A stretch of 64,000 bases of DNA from Streptomyces sp. MMG1533 (GTDB taxonomy: Bacteria; Actinomycetota; Actinomycetes; Streptomycetales; Streptomycetaceae), in assembly GCF_001279775.1 (NCBI RefSeq), contig NZ_LGDG01000284.1:1-64000 (forward strand), in the 5' to 3' direction. Positions 37,683 through 45,541 of the stretch are shown piece by piece. Under the pieces are notes generated by a model. That model did not search any database. It worked only from the letters and a program-made list of their open reading frames with translations, and had not been told where the DNA came from. Within the stretch, counting starts at the first letter, position 1, and every line of letters begins with the position of its first letter. The translations under genes were made by a program, and so were the position numbers.

Positions 37683-39570
37683 CGCGGGGTACCCGCTCCC
37701 GGGCGCCGTCGGGGAAGCGGATCTCCACGCTTGTGTCCGCGGCGACCGACGCGCTCGCCCCGGTGAGCGACACGTCCGGGTCGGCGCTCAGCACCACCAG
37801 CGTCACCAACAGCGGGGCGCCGCCGCCCAGTTCGAGGCAGGGCGTCGCCGAGTGCCGGCCGACGGCATTGGCGCCCTCGGCCCGCACCACCGTGGCCTCG
37901 GCACCGCCCCAGCCGTACAGGCCGACGATCGCGCTGGTCAGACCGTCCGCGCGGCGGGCCGTGGCCCGGCCGGGGCCCGTCCGGGCCACCGGGGGTGCGC
38001 TGTCGTCCGCGACGGCCCAGCCGCCTTCGCGCACCGGAGTCCCGGGCGGTACGTCGAGGTGGTGCACGCGCACCTCCCACGGCCCCCGCACCACGCTCAC
38101 CGTCTCGATCCGATGCCCTCGCGCGCGATGCCAGGAAGCGGCCGGCCCGCCGTCGGCGAACAGCGGGTGGATGCGGCCGCGCGGGGACGGGGTGCCGTCG
38201 GGTGCGAGCAGGGCGAGGTGGTTGTCGGGGCCCGTGGGGGTCTCGGGGGCGGCGGCACTGGAGTAGGCGAACCGGGCGTAGTGCGGGCTGTCGTCGGCCG
38301 TGGCGGGCGGGGGCGGGAGCCGGTCGCTGCCGTGGTTGACGAGCCGTACGATCCCGTCGGCGGCGGTGGAGTGCAGCAGCCAGCCGGGGGCGGGCAGGGC
38401 CAGGGTGGTGTCGGCCGTGTCGACGGGGCCGGGCTCTTCGGCGGCCGTCCACACGGGGTGGGTCTCGGGCAGGAGCAGGCCGAGGAAGGCCTTGCTCGCC
38501 CAGTACGGGGAGGCCGGGCCCGAGTAGCGCTGGGTGACGGGGCGGAAGGGCCGGTACCAGCCGAGGGTGAGCAGCCCCCGCTCGTCGGGAACGCCGTGCT
38601 CGGCGAAGTGCCTCAGGGCTCCCGAGGCGAGACGGCGGGTGCGGCCGGGCGGCAGCGGGGTGGCGTCGGCGAGGGCGCCCGCCCACAGCGGGGCGGTGGT
38701 CGCGAAACGGTAGGTGAGGGAGCGGCCCTGGTGGACCGGGGCGCCGTCGGAGCCGAAGAAGTGCTGGTGGACGGCGAGGAACTCGGCGAGGCGGGTGCGG
38801 TGCCGGTCGACCGTCGCCGCGTCGGCGCGAGCTCCCGCGATCCGCGCCCACAGCACCGGATACAGGTGCAGGGCCCAGGCGTTGTAGTAGTCGAACTTGC
38901 GCCCGTCGCCGTCGGTGTACCAGCCCCCGCCCCGGTACCAGTCGTCCAGGCGGGCGAGTCCGGCGTCGATCTCGGCACGGCTGTGCGGGGCACCGACGGA
39001 GGCCAGGAACTCCTCCGTGATGACCTGGAACAGGCGCCAGTTGGAGTCGTTGACCTCGGCGCCGACGAAACCGCCCAGCCAGTCGGCGACCTGTCCGCGT
39101 ACCCGGTCGTCGAGGTGGTCCCACAGCCACCGGCGGGACTCGTGCAGGGCGATGGCGATCGATGCGGCCTCCACCATCGGCTGGGCGCGGTCGGTGATGG
39201 GCGGCCAGCGTTCGTCGCCGTGCGGGTCGGTGCCGGCGGCGAGCCCGGTGGCGTACCGCTCGACGAGTGCGGGGGCGACGCGGCCGTTCGAGCCGGCGAT
39301 GCGGAAGGCGGCCAGCAGGAACGATCGCGCGAAGCCTTCCAGGCCGTCCGACCAGGGCCCGGAGTGGCTGGCCGGTCCGGGCAGCCGGTACTGGGCGAAG
39401 CCCGGGGTCGCGTACGGCAGCAGTCCGTCGAGGAGCCGGTCGGCGATCGCCTCCCAGTGGGCGCGGGTCCAGCCGGTGACGGGTGAGAGCGCGAGGTCGG
39501 TCGGGGGCAGGCCGGGGAGATTCGGCAGCTGCGTCGGGTCGTCGGGGAGCGACACGTGCGGCGCGGTCAT
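37630..39570 (-). CDS. DUF2264 domain protein of a sugar-uptake module
   Basis: A 646-residue soluble protein of the DUF2264 family: WTRAHWEAIADRLLDGLLPYATPG, GPASHSGPWSDGLEGFARSFLL, EVNDSNWRLFQVITEEFL and YYNAWALHLYPVLWARI, an (alpha/alpha)-barrel pattern, then a beta-sandwich C-terminal part. From memory some DUF2264 members are classified as glycosidases on uronic acids (GH154), so a role in sugar breakdown is plausible given the LacI and ABC genes next to it. The 3' end overlaps cobC by 53 bases on the other strand. Confidence 0.78.
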   Translation of the reverse strand: MTAPHVSLPDDPTQLPNLPGLPPTDLALSPVTGWTRAHWEAIADRLLDGLLPYATPGFAQYRLPGPASHSGPWSDGLEGFARSFLLAAFRIAGSNGRVAPALVERYATGLAAGTDPHGDERWPPITDRAQPMVEAASIAIALHESRRWLWDHLDDRVRGQVADWLGGFVGAEVNDSNWRLFQVITEEFLASVGAPHSRAEIDAGLARLDDWYRGGGWYTDGDGRKFDYYNAWALHLYPVLWARIAGARADAATVDRHRTRLAEFLAVHQHFFGSDGAPVHQGRSLTYRFATTAPLWAGALADATPLPPGRTRRLASGALRHFAEHGVPDERGLLTLGWYRPFRPVTQRYSGPASPYWASKAFLGLLLPETHPVWTAAEEPGPVDTADTTLALPAPGWLLHSTAADGIVRLVNHGSDRLPPPPATADDSPHYARFAYSSAAAPETPTGPDNHLALLAPDGTPSPRGRIHPLFADGGPAASWHRARGHRIETVSVVRGPWEVRVHHLDVPPGTPVREGGWAVADDSAPPVARTGPGRATARRADGLTSAIVGLYGWGGAEATVVRAEGANAVGRHSATPCLELGGGAPLLVTLVVLSADPDVSLTGASASVAADTSVEIRFPDGARERVPRVSPRSESPPGPAPEGRS

Positions 39571-39602
39571 ACGGGGGTGAGTCCTCCGTCGGTCAGTGCC
39601 TC

Positions 39603-40664
39603 TCAAGGGGCAGCCGGGGGCGGGGCGACGCTACGGCGTACGACGATGTGGGTGCCGAGCAGGTGGTGGCTGCCGGCGGCGTGCTCGGGGTCGCGCAGGG
39701 CGATGCGGACGGCGGCGCGGCCGAGTTCCTCGGCGGGGGTGCGGACGGTGGTGAGCGGCGGGTTGAAGTCCTCGGCCAGCGGTATGTCGTTGTAGCCGAC
39801 GACGGAGATGTCGTCGGGGACGCGCAGGCCGGCGTCCGCGATGGCGCGCAGGGTGCCGGCGGCGACCATGTCGTCCCCGGCGAACACTGCGGTGAACTCC
39901 CTGCCTTCCTTGAGGAGTTCGGCCATCGCGCGCAGACCGGCCGCGCGGCCCAGGCCGCAGTCGACGACCTGCGCGGCCTCGGGCGGCAGCCCGTGTTCGG
40001 CGAGCGCTGCCCGGTAGCCGGCGACGCGGGCGTCGAGGGCGGTGTTGCCGGGCAGACCGCCGAGGAAGACGATCCTGCGGTGGCCGGCCGAGAGCAGATG
40101 ACCGGTGATGGCGCGGGCGCCCGCCTCGTTGTCGAACTCGACGACCAGGGCCGGGATCTCGGGGTCCGGTGCCGGCCGCCCGCACAGCACGAGCCGGGCG
40201 CCGGTGGCGTCCAGGGCCTGGGCGTAGTGGGCGACACGCTCCCGGTAGGCGTCGTCCTCGACGACCCCGCCGACCAGGATCACCAGGCGTGCGCCCTCCT
40301 CCCGCATGAGCTGCACGAACTCCATCTCGCGCTGCGGGTCCCCGCCGGTCGCCCCGACGACGCACAGCCAGCCCCGGTCGGCGGCCTCCGCCTCGACACC
40401 CTCGGCGACCTGGGCGTAGAAGGGGCTGGTGACCTGGCGGACGACGACGGCGGCCATCTTGCGGCCGCCGCCGACCAGGGCGCGGGCGTGCGCGTTGGCG
40501 ACGTAGTCGAGGTCGCGGGCCGCGCGCAGGACACGGGCCCGGGTCGCGGCGGGCACCGGGTGGTTGCCGCTCAGCGCACGGGAGGCGGTCGCCATCGACA
40601 CGCCCGCCCGCTCGGCGACCTCCCTGATCGTGACCCGCCGCCTGGACTCCATGTCGTTCCCCAT
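39603..40664 (-). CDS. LacI-family transcriptional regulator
   Basis: A 353-residue protein. The HTH VTIREVAERAGVSMATASRALSG (about residues 11-33) and hinge are typical of LacI; the periplasmic-binding-like domain follows (VVVRQVTSPFYAQVAEGVEAEA, RIVFLGGLPGN, VVGYNDIPLAEDFNPPLTTV). It probably represses the neighbouring sugar-uptake genes until an inducer sugar binds. AGGAG is 9 bases before ATG 40664. A matching operator is at 44316-44325. Confidence 0.9.
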   Translation of the reverse strand: MGNDMESRRRVTIREVAERAGVSMATASRALSGNHPVPAATRARVLRAARDLDYVANAHARALVGGGRKMAAVVVRQVTSPFYAQVAEGVEAEAADRGWLCVVGATGGDPQREMEFVQLMREEGARLVILVGGVVEDDAYRERVAHYAQALDATGARLVLCGRPAPDPEIPALVVEFDNEAGARAITGHLLSAGHRRIVFLGGLPGNTALDARVAGYRAALAEHGLPPEAAQVVDCGLGRAAGLRAMAELLKEGREFTAVFAGDDMVAAGTLRAIADAGLRVPDDISVVGYNDIPLAEDFNPPLTTVRTPAEELGRAAVRIALRDPEHAAGSHHLLGTHIVVRRSVAPPPAAP

Positions 40665-40704
40665 CCCCCGCGTCTCCTCTTCGCCGACTCTTCCCGACGG
40701 CCGT

Positions 40705-42360
40705 TCACGTGTTGGCCGCGTAGTCCTTCGCGAACTCCTCGGCCATTCTGTCGCCGCCCCGGGCACGCCACTTCTTCACCGCCCCGTCCCACTCGGACAG
40801 CGGCAGCCGCCCGGCGACGATCCCGGTGACGGTGTCTTCCAGGAGCGCCTTGAGCGTGGTGCCCTGGGCGTTCTTCGTCCGGGACTGGAGGCCGTAGGAG
40901 GCGTTGCGGACCGCGTGCGGGACGACCTTGAGCTGCCAGGCGTGCAGGGCGCGTACGGCGTCGGGCATGCCCGGCACGAACAGCACCTGGGGGCCTTCGG
41001 CGAGGTACTTGAGCGGCAGGTTGGTGTTGTTCTCGACCTCGCCGAGCTCGGTGGGCTGCGGGGAGCCGTCCTTGCCGCGGGTGAAGTGGGTGCCCTCGAC
41101 GCCGTAGTGGACGAGTTCCCACTCCTGGCTGCCGAAGGGCGCGGCGAGGTGGTCGAGGATGCGCAGGAGCAGCTCGATACGGTCCTTCTTCGCCTTCTTC
41201 AGCACGGTGTAGCCGAAGGAGCGGCGGGCCGCGACGATACCGCCGGGCTTGCCGTCGACGCTGTACGGCAGTGCGGCGGCCGGGGTCAACTTGCCCTGGG
41301 ACTCGCGGTACTTGGGCAGGTAGGCGCCGAAGCCGTCCTGCATGGAGCCGACGGTGCCGTTGTAGTAGAGGGTGGTCAGGTCGATCTGGGAGATGGACGT
41401 GGCGTCGGGGTGGTAGGAGCCGTCCTTGCGCAGCCTGGTCTGGAAGGCGATCGACGCCTTGAAGCGTTCGTCGGCCCAGCCCGGCTGGAAGGTGCCGTCC
41501 TTGGTGACGGCCCACTCCTGGGGCGCGTTGTGGGCGGCGGAGTGCACGGCGTTGCCGAACAGGGAGCCGTTGGCGGCGCCGAGTGCGTACGTCCTGCCGC
41601 TGGTCGCCCGCTTGGCCACGGCGGCGAAGTCGTCGGCGCTCCAGCCTTCCGTCATGCCCGCGTCGGTGAACATGTCCTGGTTCAGCCAGAGGGTGGAGCC
41701 GGGCAGCGGGCGTTCCAGCGGGATGCCGAAGATGCGGCCGCCGATGCGGCCCATGTCGCGCCAGGCGTGGGTGGGGATGCCCGCGAGGTTCGGGTAGTCG
41801 GCGATCGCCTCGCCGGAGAGGTACGGAGTGAGGTCCTCGGCCCGCCGCTGCACGAACTCGGCCTCGCGGGGCAGCACGAAGCCGGAGAACAGGTTGATGA
41901 TGTCCGGCAGGGTGTCGGCGTCGCCGGCCATCACGGTCGCCATCTTCTTCTGGTAGTCGGCCTGGGAGATGATCGTGTACTCGATCTTCACGCCGAGGGC
42001 CTTCTCCACGGCCGCCCAGAACCGGTTGGCGGAGGCCGGCTTGGGCGGGGTGCCGAAGGACACCGACATGACCTTGACGGTCGAACCGTCGCCGGGGGTA
42101 CGGGCGACGGACTTCACCAGGTCGGAGGGGTAGGCGGTGTATCCGGCCTGGACGCCCGCCTCGGTGGCGGCGAGGTCCGGTTTGGGGCCTGTGGCGGGCT
42201 TGTACGCGGGCCAGGGGGCGAGCTTCTTGCCGGCGTTGGAGACGTCGCTGTCGCCGGAGCTCGTGGAGCAGGCCGTCAGCAGGGCGGGGGCACCGACCGC
42301 TGCGCCGCCCGCGGCCATGGAGCGCAGCAGGGTACGTCGGGACATGCGGGGCATGGGCAA
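40705..42360 (-). CDS. extracellular solute-binding lipoprotein (LplA type)
   Basis: A 551-residue protein with a twin-arginine style signal (RRTLL, R8-R9) and lipobox LLTAC with Cys31 as the lipid-attachment site. The body has the fold of family-1 sugar-binding proteins (VMAGDADTLPDIINLFSG, AANGSLFGNAVHSA). It probably binds an oligosaccharide for the permeases encoded just upstream in the same transcript. The length is at the upper end for the family, as in LplA-type proteins. Confidence 0.88.
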   Translation of the reverse strand: MPMPRMSRRTLLRSMAAGGAAVGAPALLTACSTSSGDSDVSNAGKKLAPWPAYKPATGPKPDLAATEAGVQAGYTAYPSDLVKSVARTPGDGSTVKVMSVSFGTPPKPASANRFWAAVEKALGVKIEYTIISQADYQKKMATVMAGDADTLPDIINLFSGFVLPREAEFVQRRAEDLTPYLSGEAIADYPNLAGIPTHAWRDMGRIGGRIFGIPLERPLPGSTLWLNQDMFTDAGMTEGWSADDFAAVAKRATSGRTYALGAANGSLFGNAVHSAAHNAPQEWAVTKDGTFQPGWADERFKASIAFQTRLRKDGSYHPDATSISQIDLTTLYYNGTVGSMQDGFGAYLPKYRESQGKLTPAAALPYSVDGKPGGIVAARRSFGYTVLKKAKKDRIELLLRILDHLAAPFGSQEWELVHYGVEGTHFTRGKDGSPQPTELGEVENNTNLPLKYLAEGPQVLFVPGMPDAVRALHAWQLKVVPHAVRNASYGLQSRTKNAQGTTLKALLEDTVTGIVAGRLPLSEWDGAVKKWRARGGDRMAEEFAKDYAANT

Positions 42361-42410
42361 GTCACCTTTCTACACACGGCTCTTGATGCTGTGTCTGTTC
42401 CTGATGCGGG

Positions 42411-43298
42411 TCAGCTCTTGATGGCGCCCGTGAGCACGCCCTTCGTGAAGTACTTCTGCAGGAACGGGTAGACGATCAGGATCGGCACGGTGGCGATCAC
42501 CAGCACCGCCATCTGCACGGTCTGCGGGGCGGTGATCGTGCCCTCCCCGGTCGTCGCGTCGGTGAGTCCCGAACCGGCCACCACATAGGTGCGCAGCACC
42601 TGTTGGAGGGGCCAGTGGTCGCTCTCCAGATAGAGCGAGGCGTAGAACCAGGAGTTCCAGTACGCCACCGCGTAGAAGAGCCCCACGACGGCCAGCGCGG
42701 CCTTGGACAGCGGCAGTACGACGGAGAGCAGCACCCGCCAGTCCCCCGCCCCGTCGAGCCGCGCCGCCTCGTACAGCTCCTCGGGGATGCCCTGGAAGAA
42801 GCCGCGCAGGACGACGAGGTTGAAGACGTTCACCAGTACCGGCAGGACCAGCGAGGCGTAACTGTCCAGCAGGCCCAGCTCCTTGACCAGCAGGAAGCTC
42901 GGGATCATGCCGGGCGGGAAGAGGAACGTGAACAGGATGAGGAGCAGGACCGGTTTGCCGCCGAAGACCCCGGGGCGGGACAGGGCGTAGGCGAGGGTCA
43001 CCGTGCAGGCGAGGCTGAGCAGGGTGCCGACGATGGTGACGCCGGCGCTGACGCCGAGGGCGTGGGTGACGATGCCGCCGTCGAGGATGTCGCGGTAGGC
43101 GTCGAGCGTCGGCTCGGTCGGCCACAGCACCCAGCCGCCGCCTTCCACGACCTCGTCGGTGGAGGCCAGCGAGGTCGAGACGATGACGAGGAACGGCACG
43201 CAGACCAGCAGGACGACCGCGGCGAGGGCGAGGGCCTTGCCGACCTGGGTCACGGGCTTCGGCTTCTCCATCCAGCCGGGCCGGACATGGCTGCTCAC
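42411..43298 (-). CDS. sugar ABC transporter permease (MalG/LplC type)
   Basis: A 295-residue membrane protein with six predicted segments and the EAA loop EELYEAARLDGAGDWRVLLSVVLP that contacts the ATPase. N-terminus VSSHVRPGWMEKPKPVTQVG is cytosolic. GTG 43298 overlaps the partner permease stop by GTGA. With the partner and the lipoprotein it makes a carbohydrate importer of the CUT1 class. Confidence 0.9.
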   Translation of the reverse strand: MSSHVRPGWMEKPKPVTQVGKALALAAVVLLVCVPFLVIVSTSLASTDEVVEGGGWVLWPTEPTLDAYRDILDGGIVTHALGVSAGVTIVGTLLSLACTVTLAYALSRPGVFGGKPVLLLILFTFLFPPGMIPSFLLVKELGLLDSYASLVLPVLVNVFNLVVLRGFFQGIPEELYEAARLDGAGDWRVLLSVVLPLSKAALAVVGLFYAVAYWNSWFYASLYLESDHWPLQQVLRTYVVAGSGLTDATTGEGTITAPQTVQMAVLVIATVPILIVYPFLQKYFTKGVLTGAIKS

Positions 43299-44275
43299 TT
43301 GTAGACCCCCTGTTCGCCGAGGCGGTGGGCGACCTTGTTGGCGGCGTAGACGAGGAGTGCCCCGACGACGCCCTTGAACAGGCCCGCGGCGGCGGCGAAT
43401 CCGTAGTCGCCGCCGACGATGCCCTGGTAGTAGACGAAGGTGTCGATGATCTCGGCGGCCTCCGGGCCGACCGCGTCGCGCTGGAGCAGCATCTGCTCGA
43501 AGCCGACGGAGAGGATGTCGCCGAGCCGCATGATGAGCAGCAGCACGATCACCGGGCGGATCGCGGGCAGCGTGACGTTCCACAAGCGCCGCCAGGGCCC
43601 GGCGCCGTCGATCGCGGCGGCCTCGTACTGCTGCTCGTCGACCTGGGCCAGCGCGGCGAGGAAGATGATCGTGCCCCAGCCGGCGTCCTTCCAGATCACC
43701 TGGGCGACGACGAGCGGCTTGAAGGCGTCGGGGTTGCCGATGATGTCGGCGGTGTGCAGGCCCATGCCGTCCAGCGAGGTGTTGAGCAGTCCGGTGTCGC
43801 CGAGCAGCTGCTGGAACAGGGCGACGACGATCACCCACGAGATGAAGTGCGGAAGATAGGCCACCGACTGCACGAACCGGCGCACCGAGCTCCAGGTGAG
43901 GGTGTGCAGGAGCAGGGCGAGGCCGAGCGGCACCGGGAAGTAGAAGACCAGTTGCAGGACGGCGATCCAGACGGTGTTGAGCACCGCGTCCCAGAACGCT
44001 CCGTCCTCGAACATCCGCCGGAAGTTGTCGAGACCGGCCCAGGGGCTGCCCCAGAGGCCGTCGAAGGGCACGTACTCCTTGAAGGCGATGACGTTGCCGA
44101 CGAGGGCGCCGTAGTGGAACAGCAGGAAGTAGGCGAGGCCCGGCAGCATGAGCAGGCCGAGGGCGAGCGACCCCCTGCTCTGAAAACCTTTTCGTCGCGG
44201 GGGCGCACCGTCTGCCCGACGGCGCGCCGCCCTCACCTCCTCAGTACCTGCGCGTTCCCGTAGTACAGCGTCCAC
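43295..44275 (-). CDS. sugar ABC transporter permease (MalF/LplB type)
   Basis: A 326-residue membrane protein with six segments and the EAA loop EQQYEAAAIDGAGPWRRLWNVTLP. First gene of the transport operon. GTG 44275 is used; a later start is possible because the first 35 residues are polar and poorly conserved, and a palindrome-like GAAAACCTTTTC (44182-44193) falls within them. No ATP-binding gene is present nearby; Streptomyces CUT1 systems commonly share the ATPase MsiK encoded elsewhere. Confidence 0.88.
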   Translation of the reverse strand: MDAVLRERAGTEEVRAARRRADGAPPRRKGFQSRGSLALGLLMLPGLAYFLLFHYGALVGNVIAFKEYVPFDGLWGSPWAGLDNFRRMFEDGAFWDAVLNTVWIAVLQLVFYFPVPLGLALLLHTLTWSSVRRFVQSVAYLPHFISWVIVVALFQQLLGDTGLLNTSLDGMGLHTADIIGNPDAFKPLVVAQVIWKDAGWGTIIFLAALAQVDEQQYEAAAIDGAGPWRRLWNVTLPAIRPVIVLLLIMRLGDILSVGFEQMLLQRDAVGPEAAEIIDTFVYYQGIVGGDYGFAAAAGLFKGVVGALLVYAANKVAHRLGEQGVYK

Positions 44276-44280
44276 GGGTC

Positions 44281-44310
44281 CCCCTCACGTCTCGAAGTCG
44301 GCGTGAGGGG
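44281..44310 (-). promoter_or_regulatory. 9-bp stem inverted repeat just upstream of the permease operon
   Basis: CCCCTCACG (44281-44289) and CGTGAGGGG (44302-44310) pair perfectly across 12 bases, 6 bases before the operon start codon. It could be a leader hairpin or a second protein-binding site. Confidence 0.4.
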
Positions 44311-44315
44311 AAATT

Positions 44316-44325
44316 AAAACGTTTT
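44316..44325 (-). promoter_or_regulatory. LacI-type operator of the sugar-uptake operon
   Basis: AAAACGTTTT is a perfect 10-bp palindrome with a central CG, the classic LacI-family core, in the wider context TGAAAACGTTTTAA on the minus strand. It is 41-50 bases before the permease start and lies in a short A/T-rich patch, so it likely overlaps the promoter. The regulator gene is in the same module. Confidence 0.65.
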
Positions 44326-44384
44326 CATTGCTCGGTCAACAGCCCTGACACACAAAGGGCGTTGACCTTGCGACCTTCCTCGGG

Positions 44385-45269
44385 TCAGTTCCTGCCGCGC
44401 CGGGCCAGCGCCACGGCTCCCCCGCCCGCCACGACCAGCGCGATCGCGCCACCCGCGAGGTACGGCGTCGTCGAACTGCCGCCGGTATCGGCCAACCCCG
44501 CCTCGTCCGGGGCGCCTTGGGGCAACACGTCGGCGGGAGCCGTACCCGACGCGGACGGCGGGGTGGACGTCTTTGGTGCCTCGCAGGTCGCCTTCGCCAG
44601 GGTCAGGGTGCCGGTGACCTCGGCGACGTTCAGGTTCGACGGGTTGACGGAGATCTTGAGTTCGAGGGCGGTCGCGGCGGCCGTACGGGTCGTCGTCTCC
44701 GCCTTCGAGAGGTCGAGGCGGACCTCTCCGACGCCGGGCACCTCCACCTCCGTCGTGCCGCCGGCGGTGAGCGTGACCTTCTTGCCGAGGACGGTCACCG
44801 CACCGAGCAGGTTCGAGGTGGCGACCGGGGTCCTGCCGGCCTCGCAGGTCGCCCTGGAGGTGACCGTGCCGAGTTCGACGAGGGACAGGAGCGGCAGGCC
44901 GGGGACGTGGAGGCGGGCGTGGGCGAGGTCGACGCGGCCCTCGGCCTTCTCCGCGGTGACCGTGGCCTTCGCATCCGCCGCGTCGGCGCGCAGCACACTG
45001 AAGGGCTCTCCGCCGTCGACCCCGTCCAACCGGGCGGTCAGCCCGGTCTTCCGGGCACTCTGCGGTGCCTGGACCTCGTTCAGGGCGAGGGCGAGCGGGA
45101 CGTTCACGGTCTTGTCGAGCAGCGAGACGTCGAGTCCGGTGCGCAGGACTACGGCGCTCGCGCGACCCTGGTCGGGGGTCGCGTGGGCGGAGGCCGCGCC
45201 GGCCAGGGCCGCGGGACCTGCGGCCAGGGCCGTGGCCGTCGCGACGGTCGCGAGACGGCGTGCGGGCAT
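44385..45269 (-). CDS. SCO1860-type cell-wall anchored protein with LADTG sorting signal
   Basis: A 294-residue exported protein. It has an Ala-rich signal peptide (TVATATALAAGPAALAGAASAHA), a beta-rich body with two pairs of Cys (TSRATCEAG, LAKATCEAP), a Pro/Ala/Thr linker, the sortase motif LADTG, a hydrophobic helix and the tail ARRGRN. This matches what NCBI calls an SCO1860 family LAETG-anchored protein, and the location next to cob genes agrees. Attachment to peptidoglycan by a class E sortase is expected. ATG 45269 was chosen; a TTG at 45290 is an alternative. Confidence 0.85.
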   Translation of the reverse strand: MPARRLATVATATALAAGPAALAGAASAHATPDQGRASAVVLRTGLDVSLLDKTVNVPLALALNEVQAPQSARKTGLTARLDGVDGGEPFSVLRADAADAKATVTAEKAEGRVDLAHARLHVPGLPLLSLVELGTVTSRATCEAGRTPVATSNLLGAVTVLGKKVTLTAGGTTEVEVPGVGEVRLDLSKAETTTRTAAATALELKISVNPSNLNVAEVTGTLTLAKATCEAPKTSTPPSASGTAPADVLPQGAPDEAGLADTGGSSTTPYLAGGAIALVVAGGGAVALARRGRN

Positions 45270-45444
45270 GCGGAAGTTGGTGCCGTTCAAGGTGGTGAGA
45301 CCCCCAGAGGGAACAGTCTTGGGACCTCGAAAGGATGTCGCACCGCCGCTCGTTCGACAGTGATCCCACGGGAGTTCACACCATCGTGGCGCATCCGTGC
45401 AGACTCTCCGGCAATCGTTCACAGTCCGGAACTCACCCTTGCAT

Positions 45445-45463
45445 TTGACATGTCATTGACATG
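45445..45463 (+). promoter_or_regulatory. paired TTGACATG sequences upstream of the RHS gene
   Basis: TTGACATG occurs at 45445-45452 and again at 45456-45463, 11 bases apart. Each contains a consensus -35 (TTGACA). A weak -10 (TACACA, 45481-45486) lies 19 bases after the second. This is the best promoter candidate for the RHS gene starting at 45542. Confidence 0.45.
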
Positions 45464-45541
45464 CCTTTGAAGAGCCTTGGTACACAGGTGTGCCCGCGAT
45501 TCCTGTGCGACCCCTGTGCCCACGGGGGACAAGGAGCCTTC

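Noticed and set aside
44182..44193. Second LacI operator GAAAACCTTTTC
   Set aside because: The arms match but the centre is CC instead of CG and it lies within the permease coding region, so it is only a weak candidate.
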